Source of the DNA: Tissierellales bacterium
GTDB lineage: Bacteria; Bacillota; Clostridia; Tissierellales; Tissierellaceae
Assembly: GCA_014360205.1 (NCBI GenBank)
Contig: JACIXZ010000001.1
Coordinates: 90,137 to 154,136 of the forward strand
Length of the DNA: 64,000 bases
Reading direction: 5' to 3'
Shown in pieces: positions 20,578 through 28,423 of the stretch (position 1 is its first letter; each line of letters opens with the position of its first letter). The translations under genes were made by a program, and so were the position numbers. The notes beneath the pieces were generated by a model. That model did no database searches, was not told the origin of the DNA, and saw only the letters and a program-made list of their open reading frames with translations.

Positions 20578-22131
20578 GTGGAAAATGAAAACTATATAAT
20601 AGAAATGTTAAATATAACTAAAGAGTTCCCTGGAATAGTCGCTAATGATAATATCACCCTAAGACTAAAAAAAGGCGAAATACATGCGCTTCTGGGTGAA
20701 AATGGTGCAGGTAAATCAACTTTAATGAGTGTTTTATTTGGACTCTATCAACCTGAAAAAGGTGAAATTAGAAAAAATGGCGAAGTTGTAAAGATAAACA
20801 ATCCTAACGATGCTAATGATTTAGGAATAGGGATGGTTCACCAACATTTTAGACTGGTTGAAGTATTTACAGTTCTTGAAAATATAATATTGGGAGTAGA
20901 ACCAACTAAAAATGGATTTTTAAATATGGATGAAGCAAGAAAAAAAGTAGTAGAACTAAGCGAAAGATATGGACTAAAAGTAGATCCAGACGCTCTTATT
21001 GAAGACATTTCTGTTGGGATGCAACAGAGAGTAGAAATTCTAAAAATGCTTTATAGGGATAATGAAATTTTGATTTTTGATGAACCTACTGCTGTTTTGA
21101 CGCCACAAGAAATCCATGAGCTCTTGCAAATCATGAAAGGATTAGCTAATGAAGGCAAATCAATACTTTTTATTTCTCACAAGCTAAATGAGATAATGGA
21201 AGTAGCAGATAGATGTACCGTTTTAAGAAAAGGGAAATGCATGGGAACGGTTGACATCAAAGATACTACAAAAGAAGAATTGTCAAGAATGATGGTTGGA
21301 AGAGAAGTTTCACTTAAAGTAGATAAAAAAGAAAGCCAACCAGGAGAAGTGGTACTTTCTATTAGAAATATGACAGTTCCTTCAAAAATACACAAGAATA
21401 ACGCAGTTAGAGATGTTTCTTTTGATGTAAGAAGAGGCGAGATCGTTTGTATTGCAGGTATCGATGGCAATGGACAAACAGAATTAGTTCAAGCATTAAC
21501 AGGACTAGAAAAGATGCTTACAGGAAGTATTAACATATGTGGCAAGGACATTTCCAAAGCATCGGTAAGAGAAAGATCTATAGCAGGCATAAGCCATATT
21601 CCTGAAGATAGACAGAAATACGGACTGGTATTGGATTATACCTTAGAGGAAAATCTAGTATTGCAAAGATATTGGCAGCCACAATTTCAAAATAAAGGTT
21701 TTATTAAATTTGATGAAGTAAGAAAATATGCTTTGAGATTGATTGACAAGTTTGACATCAGAAGTGGACAGGGACCAGTTACTATAGTAAGGAGCATGTC
21801 TGGAGGTAATCAACAAAAAGCGATAATCGCAAGAGAAATGGACAAAGATCATGAACTTTTGGTTGCTGTACAACCTACCAGAGGTCTAGACGTTGGAGCA
21901 ATAGAATATATTCATAAAATGCTAATAGAAGGAAGAGATAGTGGTAAAGCAGTGCTTTTAGTTTCTTTAGAATTAGATGAAGTTTTAAACGTCAGTGACA
22001 GGATACTTGTCATGTACGAAGGAGAAATAGTAGGAGAACTTGATCCTAATAAGACAACAGACGAAGAGTTGGGCTTGTACATGTCAGGTGCAAAAAGAGA
22101 CGATGTAAAGGAGATATACAATGCAGGATAA
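20578..22131 (+). CDS. Nucleoside ABC importer, duplicated ATP-binding subunit
   Basis: 517 residues containing two fused ABC domains, as in the sugar/nucleoside (RbsA/NupO-like) class. Domain 1 has Walker A GENGAGKST near residue 38, signature SVGMQQRVE and Walker B LIFDEP. Domain 2 has a degenerate P-loop GIDGNGQTE near 293, signature MSGGNQQKAI, and VQPTRGLDVGA. Degeneracy of the second P-loop is usual here. GTG 20578 is chosen because AAAGGGTG lies six bases upstream; GTG 20569 lies inside that site. The next gene overlaps by 11 nt. With the two permeases it forms the membrane machine for the BMP lipoprotein. Confidence 0.93.
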   Translation: MENENYIIEMLNITKEFPGIVANDNITLRLKKGEIHALLGENGAGKSTLMSVLFGLYQPEKGEIRKNGEVVKINNPNDANDLGIGMVHQHFRLVEVFTVLENIILGVEPTKNGFLNMDEARKKVVELSERYGLKVDPDALIEDISVGMQQRVEILKMLYRDNEILIFDEPTAVLTPQEIHELLQIMKGLANEGKSILFISHKLNEIMEVADRCTVLRKGKCMGTVDIKDTTKEELSRMMVGREVSLKVDKKESQPGEVVLSIRNMTVPSKIHKNNAVRDVSFDVRRGEIVCIAGIDGNGQTELVQALTGLEKMLTGSINICGKDISKASVRERSIAGISHIPEDRQKYGLVLDYTLEENLVLQRYWQPQFQNKGFIKFDEVRKYALRLIDKFDIRSGQGPVTIVRSMSGGNQQKAIIAREMDKDHELLVAVQPTRGLDVGAIEYIHKMLIEGRDSGKAVLLVSLELDEVLNVSDRILVMYEGEIVGELDPNKTTDEELGLYMSGAKRDDVKEIYNAG

Positions 22132-23323
22132 AAATGGTATGAATTCAAAAAATGAAAAGAAAAAGATCACTGAAATCAAAGGATTTTCATCATTTACTTC
22201 TGCTTTGATGGCAATTGTTATAGGTTTACTTTTCGGTTTTATAGTAATGCTCTTAGCAAATCCAAGCAATGCAGTAGCCGGATTTAGATATGTTCTACTC
22301 GGTGGATTAAGTAGATTTGGCGATGTTTTGTATTTTGCAACACCAATTCTCATGACAGGTTTATCCGTCGCTTTTGCATTTAAAATGGGCCTATTCAACA
22401 TAGGAGCATCAGGGCAGTACACAATGGGAATGTTTTTTGCACTTTATGTTGCATTTATGTTTGATTTGCCACCAAGCATACATTGGATAATAGCTATTCT
22501 TGCAGGAATGCTTGGAGGTATGATATGGGGATTTATTCCAGGTATTTTTAAATCTTTATTAAATGTAAATGAAGTTATTACATCTATAATGACAAACTAT
22601 ATAGGGATGTATTTAGTGGATATGCTAATTCGTAGCAATTCTGCCATGTATATTCCTTCTATGACTAGAACTCAATATGTACCTCAACATGTTCAAATAA
22701 GGTCTTTAGGAATAGCAGGTTCGAATGTAAATTTTGGGATAGTTTTTGCACTGATTATAGCTGTTCTACTATATATAATCTTGCAAAAGACAACATTTGG
22801 ATATGAACTTAAGGCAACTGGATATAACAAGCATGCGGCTCAATATGCTGGAATGAATGGAAAGAGGAACATTATCCTAACAATGGTAATAGCTGGAGCC
22901 TTATCAGGTTTAGGCGGAGCTTTTGCAATATTAGCACCATCAGAAATTGCAGGTAGTAGCATGACTTATGAACCTATAAATGTCATAGCAGCTAATGGAT
23001 TTAACGGAATAGCAGTTGCTTTACTCGGTAATTCACATCCAATAGGAGTTATTTTCTCTGCTATCTTTATTTCATATATACAAAGAGGCGGTACATTAGC
23101 AAGTTTGGTTGGATATAAACCTGAGATAATCGATTTAGTTATTGCAGTAATTATTTATTTCTCAGCGTTTGCAGCAATAATGAGCTCTGCTATAAGAAGA
23201 ATTTTTGCAAATAGAAGAAATAAAGAGGCACTAATTACAGAGCCGCAGATTGAAAATATCGAAGAAGATGTGGGTTCTGAAATAGAAAATTTAGAAAAGA
23301 ATTCAAATAAGGAGGCAGAATAA
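22121..23323 (+). CDS. Nucleoside ABC importer permease 1
   Basis: 400 residues. A charged cytoplasmic N-terminus (about 25 residues) precedes eight or more membrane helices. The BPD_transp_2 fold is recognisable from FKMGLFNIGASGQYTMG and LNVNEVITSIMTNYIG, followed by GGAFAILAP and the late EPINVIAANGFNGIAVALLG. It has an unusually acidic C-terminal tail. ATG start after AAAGGAG, overlapping the ATPase gene end by 11 nt. Its stop overlaps the next start (TAATG), so the three genes are translationally coupled. Pairs with the second permease to form the channel. Confidence 0.92.
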   Translation: MQDKNGMNSKNEKKKITEIKGFSSFTSALMAIVIGLLFGFIVMLLANPSNAVAGFRYVLLGGLSRFGDVLYFATPILMTGLSVAFAFKMGLFNIGASGQYTMGMFFALYVAFMFDLPPSIHWIIAILAGMLGGMIWGFIPGIFKSLLNVNEVITSIMTNYIGMYLVDMLIRSNSAMYIPSMTRTQYVPQHVQIRSLGIAGSNVNFGIVFALIIAVLLYIILQKTTFGYELKATGYNKHAAQYAGMNGKRNIILTMVIAGALSGLGGAFAILAPSEIAGSSMTYEPINVIAANGFNGIAVALLGNSHPIGVIFSAIFISYIQRGGTLASLVGYKPEIIDLVIAVIIYFSAFAAIMSSAIRRIFANRRNKEALITEPQIENIEEDVGSEIENLEKNSNKEAE

Positions 23324-24288
23324 TGGATACTTTCTACTATTTAGTTCAAAATATGCTTCCTGTATCAATACCGCTTTTATTAGTAGCTTTAGGGGGAATG
23401 TTCACTGAGAGAAGTGGTGTAATAAATATAGGACTTGAAGGGACTATGCTCTCTGGAGCTTTTGCTGGTGCGTTATTTGCGTATGCAATTCAGGGCTCGG
23501 GACTATCACCAAATATGATACTTTTGATTTGTATGATAGTAGCAGCAGTAGCTGGAGCTATTTTTTCACAACTTCTATCTTTTGCTGCTGTAACAATGAA
23601 AGCAAATCAGGTTATCGTAGGAACAGCTATGAACATGATGATGCCTGCATTGATATTGTTAATCTCTAAGATGACTTTCAACAGTGATGGTGTAACTACA
23701 AGTGTTAGATATTTCATCAGGAAAGTACCTGTATTAGGGGATATTCCAGTAATAGGCGATATGTTTTTCAAAAACACTTATTTAACTGTTTTGATAGGAT
23801 TTTTGATATTAATAATATCTACAATTGTATTATATAAAACTAAATTTGGGCTTAGATTAAGAGCCTGCGGAGAGCATCCACACGCAGCTGACTCTGTGGG
23901 TATAAACGTTAATAGAATGAGATATATAGGAGTTACAATATCTGGTATTTTAGGCGGTATAGGAGGATATTTTTATTCAGTAGGAATAACTGATGGGAAT
24001 ATAAATGGACACAATGGTGTAGCGGGATTTGGTTTCTTGGCATTAGCTGTCATGATTTTTGGGCAATGGCAACCAATAAAAATAATGTTTGCAGCTTTGT
24101 TCTTTGCATTCTTAAGAACTTTAGCATATTCAGTTCCATTGATTCCATTCCTAGACAATTTGAATATTCCAACAGATTACTATAAGATGATGCCTTATGT
24201 CGCAACAATTATAGTATTGGCATTGACTTCTAAGAATTCTAGAGCACCAAAAGCAGAAGGAATTCCTTTTGACAAGTCTCAGAGATAG
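23323..24288 (+). CDS. Nucleoside ABC importer permease 2
   Basis: 321 residues, second channel subunit of the BPD_transp_2 type. It opens with a TM helix and FTERSGVINIGLEGTMLSG, followed by MKANQVIVGTAMNMM. LRACGEHPHAADSVGINV and the Gly-rich segment GGIGGYFYSVG mark the cytoplasmic loop and following helix. The region NGHNGVAGFGFLALAVMIFGQW is highly typical. ATG start in the TAATG overlap with permease 1, after AAGGAGG. Last gene of the importer operon, closed by a strong hairpin shared with the convergent gene. Confidence 0.92.
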   Translation: MDTFYYLVQNMLPVSIPLLLVALGGMFTERSGVINIGLEGTMLSGAFAGALFAYAIQGSGLSPNMILLICMIVAAVAGAIFSQLLSFAAVTMKANQVIVGTAMNMMMPALILLISKMTFNSDGVTTSVRYFIRKVPVLGDIPVIGDMFFKNTYLTVLIGFLILIISTIVLYKTKFGLRLRACGEHPHAADSVGINVNRMRYIGVTISGILGGIGGYFYSVGITDGNINGHNGVAGFGFLALAVMIFGQWQPIKIMFAALFFAFLRTLAYSVPLIPFLDNLNIPTDYYKMMPYVATIIVLALTSKNSRAPKAEGIPFDKSQR

Positions 24289-24331
24289 TGGTAAAAAACC
24301 TAAGTGTTAAGTCACTTAGGTTTTTTACCAC
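24288..24331. terminator. Bidirectional terminator
   Basis: A 19-bp perfect stem (GTGGTAAAAAACCTAAGTG and its complement) with a 6-nt loop. It serves the importer operon and the convergent dehydrogenase, whose last codons lie in it. Confidence 0.9.
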
Positions 24332-25302
24332 AAATAGTCCTCTCTATTAAACACACCTCTAACTTCTTTACCATCGATAAAACTCAATATATTTTTAACT
24401 GCGAACTCTGTAGCTCGAGTCATTGCCCCAGGGACCATACCTGAGTTATGAGGGGAGCCAATTACATTTGGTAGTTCGATAAAAGGAAATTCTACTTTAA
24501 ACTCACCATGTCTGAATGGTTCAATCCACCAAGCATCGATTCCAGCTTTGAAATCAGGATTATTTAGTAGGTGTTCATAAAAATCCTTTTGATTTATTAT
24601 CTCTCCTCTTGCAACATTTACAAGAATAGCATCTTTTTTCATAAGCTCAAATTGAGCTTTCCCTATCAGATTTTTAGTTGCTTTTGATAAAGGAATTGTT
24701 ATAAAAATAAAGTCAGAATTAGTTAACACAAACTCTAGATCTTTTATTGTACCGATAAATGAAACATTATAATCTGTTTTTCCACTTGTATTAATTGCAT
24801 ATATATTAGGTTCAAATGGCTGAAGAAGATTATATATTTCTTTACCTATACCACCAAAGCCAATAATTCCATAATTTGCTCCGTGAAGTAACTTACCTTT
24901 GCTGGATTGATCAAATATTCCTTCTTTGATCTTCTGATGATTCACAAATAGATTTTTAGAAAGAGATAAAGCCATTGCCAAAGCATGTTCTGCCATTGCT
25001 TGAGCATAAGCTCCAACATTTCCAGCAACAGCAAGGCTTTCTGGGAATTTATCAAATGGCAAATGATCAGCACCTGCTGATAAAAGCTGCATAAGTTTTA
25101 CTCTTTCCATAAAGTAAAACTCTTCTTCATTAAACTCTCTTATAGGATTCCATGAAAATATTATGTCAGCTTCCTTTATAGCATCAGACCTCTCAGTTTC
25201 ATTTTCAATATACTTAATATTAGCTTTTTCTTTAAGTGAATTTTCAATAATTTCTCTTTGCTTTGAATTAGCATTAAAACTAACTAATACATTTTGTTTC
25301 AA
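24325..25302 (-). CDS. D-2-hydroxyacid dehydrogenase (phosphoglycerate dehydrogenase-like)
   Basis: NAD-dependent reduction of a 2-oxo acid to a D-2-hydroxyacid. 325 residues, two-domain fold. The Rossmann motif GIIGFGGIGKEI lies near residue 145. The substrate Arg is in VNVARGEII near 232, the catalytic Glu follows in the IEPF segment near 265, and the catalytic His is in GSPHNSG near 284. The exact substrate is not readable. TTG start at 25302 after AAAGGTTG; it is a start with a modest ribosome site. The gene stands 55 bp inside the left end of the IS30 element, so its original promoter may have been displaced. Confidence 0.85.
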   Translation of the reverse strand: MKQNVLVSFNANSKQREIIENSLKEKANIKYIENETERSDAIKEADIIFSWNPIREFNEEEFYFMERVKLMQLLSAGADHLPFDKFPESLAVAGNVGAYAQAMAEHALAMALSLSKNLFVNHQKIKEGIFDQSSKGKLLHGANYGIIGFGGIGKEIYNLLQPFEPNIYAINTSGKTDYNVSFIGTIKDLEFVLTNSDFIFITIPLSKATKNLIGKAQFELMKKDAILVNVARGEIINQKDFYEHLLNNPDFKAGIDAWWIEPFRHGEFKVEFPFIELPNVIGSPHNSGMVPGAMTRATEFAVKNILSFIDGKEVRGVFNREDYLW

Positions 25303-25342
25303 ACTATCACAACCTTTCTATTTACTAATAATTAGATACCCT

Positions 25343-25356
25343 TCTATATATTAAAT
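25343..25356 (+). repeat. 14-bp direct repeat, left copy
   Basis: TCTATATATTAAAT, identical to 27246-27259, bordering the IS30-family element on both sides. Confidence 0.7.
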
Positions 25357-25449
25357 GGTCAAATGTAAAACTAAATTAGACCTTTGTAAAGTTAAATTAG
25401 ACCCTTACTAGAAATCAGTAAAATAGACAAATTAAAATAGTTTAATTCA

Positions 25450-25481
25450 ACAAAAAAGGACTTATAAAAGTCCTTTTTTGT
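25450..25481. terminator. Hairpin terminator inside the IS30 element
   Basis: ACAAAAAAGGACTT, ATAA loop, AAGTCCTTTTTTGT: a 14-bp perfect stem that ends transcription in either direction, downstream of the transposase. Confidence 0.85.
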
Positions 25482-25607
25482 GTTATAATTATACTATAAA
25501 ATTTAAATTTGGGCATAACTAATTAGAGGTCTACTATAGAAAAATTTTTTTGTAAGACTAAATTAGACCCCTAGAAGCAATATAAAATGCCTGGATAACA
25601 AATTATA

Positions 25608-26900
25608 TTATTTTAAAAGATTTGGCTTTAAGATGATATCGTTAGGGTTAATTCTTTCTATCCCTAATACATCAATCAACTTAAATCCATACCTTGTGCT
25701 GAATGCATCAAATGGAGAGTGATCATTCAGCTTTTTTCTTGTGTAAGAGTTCACATGAGACATTATTAAACGAGAATCATTTTGTGTTAGCTTGTCCATG
25801 CTCTTACCTTTAGGAATAATCCTGCGGATTAGCTCATGATTATTCTCAATCTCTGGTTTTAGAAATGCTGAATAAGGATAGCAATAAAACACATTAGTAA
25901 GTTTTTCATCATTGATTATTTCAATTTTATCTGGATCTGAAAACTCACTACCGTTATCTGTTAAAAGGACAGGAAATAAAGTTCTATACTCAGCTGAACC
26001 TATTGCATCATAAACCCATCTAAAACACTCAGTAACACTTCTAGAGTCATTAGCATCCCTAAGAAACATAAGCATAAATGAAGTATCAGCAAAGTGAATA
26101 GTAAGTAAAACTTTGCCACCCTTCCTACCTTCAACAGTATCCATTTGAACAATGCTAATATCCTTGTTTTCTTTAATAAATTCTAAATAGTCATCATATC
26201 TTCTATTTTTCAAACAACTTTTATCCACCTTATACCCCATCTGAAACTTCTTTCTAGGTCTATACTTAATTTTTCTAGGTAAATCAATATTCTTAGCAGA
26301 TATAATTTGCTTATCGATGTAGTTATACAGAGTTTTTTCACTAACCATGAAAGAATCTTTATTATTTGAATGGATATGATGAATTGATTGACCATTATTT
26401 ACTAAAGGCGTAACAATATCATTAATTCTCTGAAGCTCCTCCGGTGACATTTCAATCCCAGATCTTGACTCAACCAAGACACTCTCATAATCTTTTTGTG
26501 CATCCTTAGCTGAATAAAATTTCTTTGTAAGAGTACACTTTCTCCTATCATCGCAACCATTGCAAACATAGGGAGATTTAGATAACTTACTACAAATATC
26601 TTCACTGAAATAATCACAATTATCATTACAAATATCACAAAATCTACAAAATTTATTATGCTTATTGCTACAATAATCATTCCCACAAATCTTTTTTAAA
26701 TCACAATCATATCTGTATATACATGCATTGTAATTACGACCATAACAACCCTTTTTAGAAAAATTAGATCTGAGAATAATCTCTCTAGAAATAGTGGATT
26801 TATGTCTATTAAGCTCTCTTGCAATTTCGGATAAAGAATAATTGTTTTTAAGATACTTTTCAATATCTAATCTGTTATCAAAATTTAAATGTATAGCCAT
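25608..26900 (-). CDS. IS30-family transposase
   Basis: DDE transposase of 430 residues from ATG 26900, behind an AAGGATG site. An open frame continuing to 27044 adds 48 residues that do not look like the family. The N-terminal helix-turn-helix SLSEIARELNRHKSTISREI (about residues 21-40) is the IS30 hallmark. A Cys-rich section (about residues 50-130), with many CxxC-like pairs such as CDICNDNCDYF and CNGCDDRRKC, looks like a zinc-binding insertion. The catalytic core has VQMDTVEGRKGG (first Asp), LLTDNGSEF (second Asp) and IENNHELIRRIIPKG (Glu). The frame is intact, so the copy may be active. Confidence 0.9.
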   Translation of the reverse strand: MAIHLNFDNRLDIEKYLKNNYSLSEIARELNRHKSTISREIILRSNFSKKGCYGRNYNACIYRYDCDLKKICGNDYCSNKHNKFCRFCDICNDNCDYFSEDICSKLSKSPYVCNGCDDRRKCTLTKKFYSAKDAQKDYESVLVESRSGIEMSPEELQRINDIVTPLVNNGQSIHHIHSNNKDSFMVSEKTLYNYIDKQIISAKNIDLPRKIKYRPRKKFQMGYKVDKSCLKNRRYDDYLEFIKENKDISIVQMDTVEGRKGGKVLLTIHFADTSFMLMFLRDANDSRSVTECFRWVYDAIGSAEYRTLFPVLLTDNGSEFSDPDKIEIINDEKLTNVFYCYPYSAFLKPEIENNHELIRRIIPKGKSMDKLTQNDSRLIMSHVNSYTRKKLNDHSPFDAFSTRYGFKLIDVLGIERINPNDIILKPNLLK

Positions 26901-27245
26901 AATAGCTACATCCTTCTTAAAGCTTATCATCCAGGCATAAGACAATGATACTACAAACTCCGCCGATATTGACATAAGAACCTGAAAATGAGCATAAAAA
27001 AATACCCGAAGGCAAGCAAAACAAAGGCATTTACTTACTTGCATCGGATAGAAAATTTTATCATTTTCAAGAACCTTATATCAATATTTCCCTGCGGCGG
27101 CTCTTCTTGAGAAGATAGTACCCTCTGGCTTCACAAAACAAATTATGTCTATCAAAAATTTGTAAGGTTAAATTAGACCCCTAAATTTGTAAGACTAAAT
27201 TAGACTGTTTTTGAAAAGGGGGTCTAATTTACTTTTACAATTAAC

Positions 27246-27259
27246 TCTATATATTAAAT
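27246..27259 (+). repeat. 14-bp direct repeat, right copy
   Basis: TCTATATATTAAAT, identical to 25343-25356; a probable target duplication, unusually long for IS30. Confidence 0.7.
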
Positions 27260-27281
27260 TTAAACATATTTTAATATTCCA

Positions 27282-27310
27282 TTGACACTTAGAACAAAAA
27301 CTGCTACACT
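27282..27310 (+). promoter_or_regulatory. Promoter of the purine operon
   Basis: TTGACA (27282-27287), 17-nt spacer, TACACT (27305-27310). The predicted start is about 10 nt before the guanine aptamer, so the whole tandem riboswitch is in the leader. Confidence 0.8.
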
Positions 27311-27328
27311 CAAATTGAAATAAATATA

Positions 27329-27397
27329 GCTCATATAAATCCCATAATAAGGTTGGGATGTTTCTACAAAATGACCGATAATCATTTGTCTATGAGC
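27329..27397 (+). promoter_or_regulatory. Guanine riboswitch aptamer
   Basis: Purine-class aptamer. P1 is GCTCATA (27329-27335) with TATGAGC (27391-27397). P2 is ATCCC/GGGAT, followed by the conserved J2/3 GTTTCTAC (27360-27367). P3 is AAATGA/TCATTT, capped by the L3 sequence CCGATAA. The discriminator base before P1' is C (27390, in TCTATGAG), so guanine rather than adenine is predicted. It is directly followed by the PRPP aptamer. Confidence 0.92.
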
Positions 27398-27513
27398 GAA
27401 AGTGTACCTAGGGTTCTTGAAAAAGACCGAGCGGTACAAATGTCCAAAGACATTACACCGGAGGGATAAAAGCCCAGGCGGGTAGGTTTCGCATATGACC
27501 TACCCACCTGGGC
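27396..27513 (+). promoter_or_regulatory. PRPP riboswitch (ykkC subtype 2b) with expression-platform hairpin
   Basis: Contains the ykkC-class signature GAAAGTGTACCTAGGGTTC and GACCGAGCGGTACA, then an ATGTC/GACAT hairpin, TTACACCGG and AGGG. The hairpin at 27472-27513 (GCCCAGG-GGGTAGGT with its complement) resembles the intrinsic terminator, although the tail is only moderately T-rich. PRPP rather than guanidine or ppGpp is assigned because it leads purC. It abuts the guanine aptamer with no linker, the layout of published guanine-PRPP tandem logic gates. Confidence 0.88.
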
Positions 27514-27548
27514 TATATTTATTATTAAATAATTTTAGGGGGAATATT

Positions 27549-28253
27549 ATGTCGAATTTAAAAACTGACAATCTCTTGTACTCCGGTAAGACGAAAGATG
27601 TTTACAAATTAGAAGACGGAAATTATCTACTGAGGTTCAAAGATGATGTAACAGGTGAAGGGGGAGTATTCGATCCTGGGGCAAATAAAGTAGGCCTTAC
27701 TATTGAAGGCGCAGGTAGATCTGGACTAAGATTAAGCACTTACTTTTTTGAACTTTTCAATAAAAAAGGAATACCCACACATTTTGTTTCTTCAGACATC
27801 GACAATAACACTATGACAGTTTTACCTGCTAAACTATTTGGAAAAGGCGTAGAAGTTATAGTCAGATACCGAGCAGTAGGTAGCTTTTATAGGAGATATG
27901 CATTATATGTTGAAGAAGGAAGAAAAATAGGGCCGTATGTCGAATTCACTTTAAAAGATGATTTGAGAGAAGACCCACTTATAACAGAAGATGCACTTGA
28001 AATATTAAATATTATGAGAAAAGAAGAATCAAATAAAATAAAGAATATGGCTGTTGAAATAGCAGAGATAGTAAAGGATGAATTGGAGAAAAAAGGCATA
28101 GAGTTATATGACATAAAATTTGAATTTGGCAGAATAACAGAAGATAATCATATAGGATTGATTGATGAAGTGTCAGGTGGGAATATGAGAGCCTATAAAG
28201 ATGATGTATATATCGAACCATTGACACTTGAAAAAATAATGTTAAATAATTAA
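27549..28253 (+). CDS. purC: SAICAR synthetase
   Basis: Joins aspartate to CAIR with ATP to give SAICAR, step 8 of purine synthesis. 234 residues. The N-terminal YSGKTKDVYKLEDG glycine loop, LRFKDDVTG, the RYRAVGSFYRRY segment (about residues 106-117) and DEVSGGNMRAYKDD near the end are diagnostic. Start ATG 27549 follows AGGGGGA; a longer in-frame start at 27495 lies in the riboswitch hairpin and is rejected. First gene of the purine operon, controlled by the guanine-PRPP tandem. A second PRPP riboswitch separates it from purL. Confidence 0.97.
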   Translation: MSNLKTDNLLYSGKTKDVYKLEDGNYLLRFKDDVTGEGGVFDPGANKVGLTIEGAGRSGLRLSTYFFELFNKKGIPTHFVSSDIDNNTMTVLPAKLFGKGVEVIVRYRAVGSFYRRYALYVEEGRKIGPYVEFTLKDDLREDPLITEDALEILNIMRKEESNKIKNMAVEIAEIVKDELEKKGIELYDIKFEFGRITEDNHIGLIDEVSGGNMRAYKDDVYIEPLTLEKIMLNN

Positions 28254-28282
28254 TTAAACGCAATTAGATTAAATTTTATAGA

Positions 28283-28400
28283 CCGAAAGTGTACCTAGGG
28301 TTCTTAATAAAGACCGAGCGGTACAGATGTCTTATGGCATTACACCGAAGGGAGAAAAGCCCAGGCGGGTAGGTTTCGCATATGACCTACCCACCTGGGC
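28283..28400 (+). promoter_or_regulatory. Second PRPP riboswitch, between purC and purL
   Basis: Repeats the ykkC 2b signature GAAAGTGTACCTAGGGTTC, GACCGAGCGGTACA and TTACACCG. It ends in a hairpin (28359-28400) identical over 42 nt to that at 27472-27513. No purine aptamer precedes it. It would re-gate transcription within the operon, by PRPP alone. Confidence 0.87.
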
Positions 28401-28423
28401 TTAAAAATTTAGGAGGTTGAAAA

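Larger units (their letters stand above)
25358..27245 (-). mobile_element. IS30-family insertion sequence, about 1.89 kb
   Basis: Bounded by 25-bp imperfect inverted repeats: left 25358-25382 and right 27221-27245, sharing the core TGTAAAA(C/G)TAAATTAGACC. It encodes one transposase on the minus strand. Further direct copies of the TGTAA..TAAATTAGACC motif lie inside both ends (about 25385, 25552, 27160 and 27187), giving a multi-iteron end structure. The element is flanked by the 14-bp repeat TCTATATATTAAAT. It lies between a dehydrogenase gene and the purC promoter. The 225 bp between the left inverted repeat and the transposase hold the repeats and a hairpin. The 320 bp upstream of the transposase show no further gene. 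Confidence 0.8.

Noticed and set aside
25333-25362. Hybrid outward promoter at the IS30 left end driving the dehydrogenase
   Set aside because: TTGACC spans the junction, but the best -10 at 17-18 nt (GTATCT or TATCTA) is too weak to call.
25358-27245. TAAATTAGACC repeats read as a CRISPR array
   Set aside because: Copies are irregularly spaced, occur in both orientations at the ends and coincide with the IS termini; no spacers.
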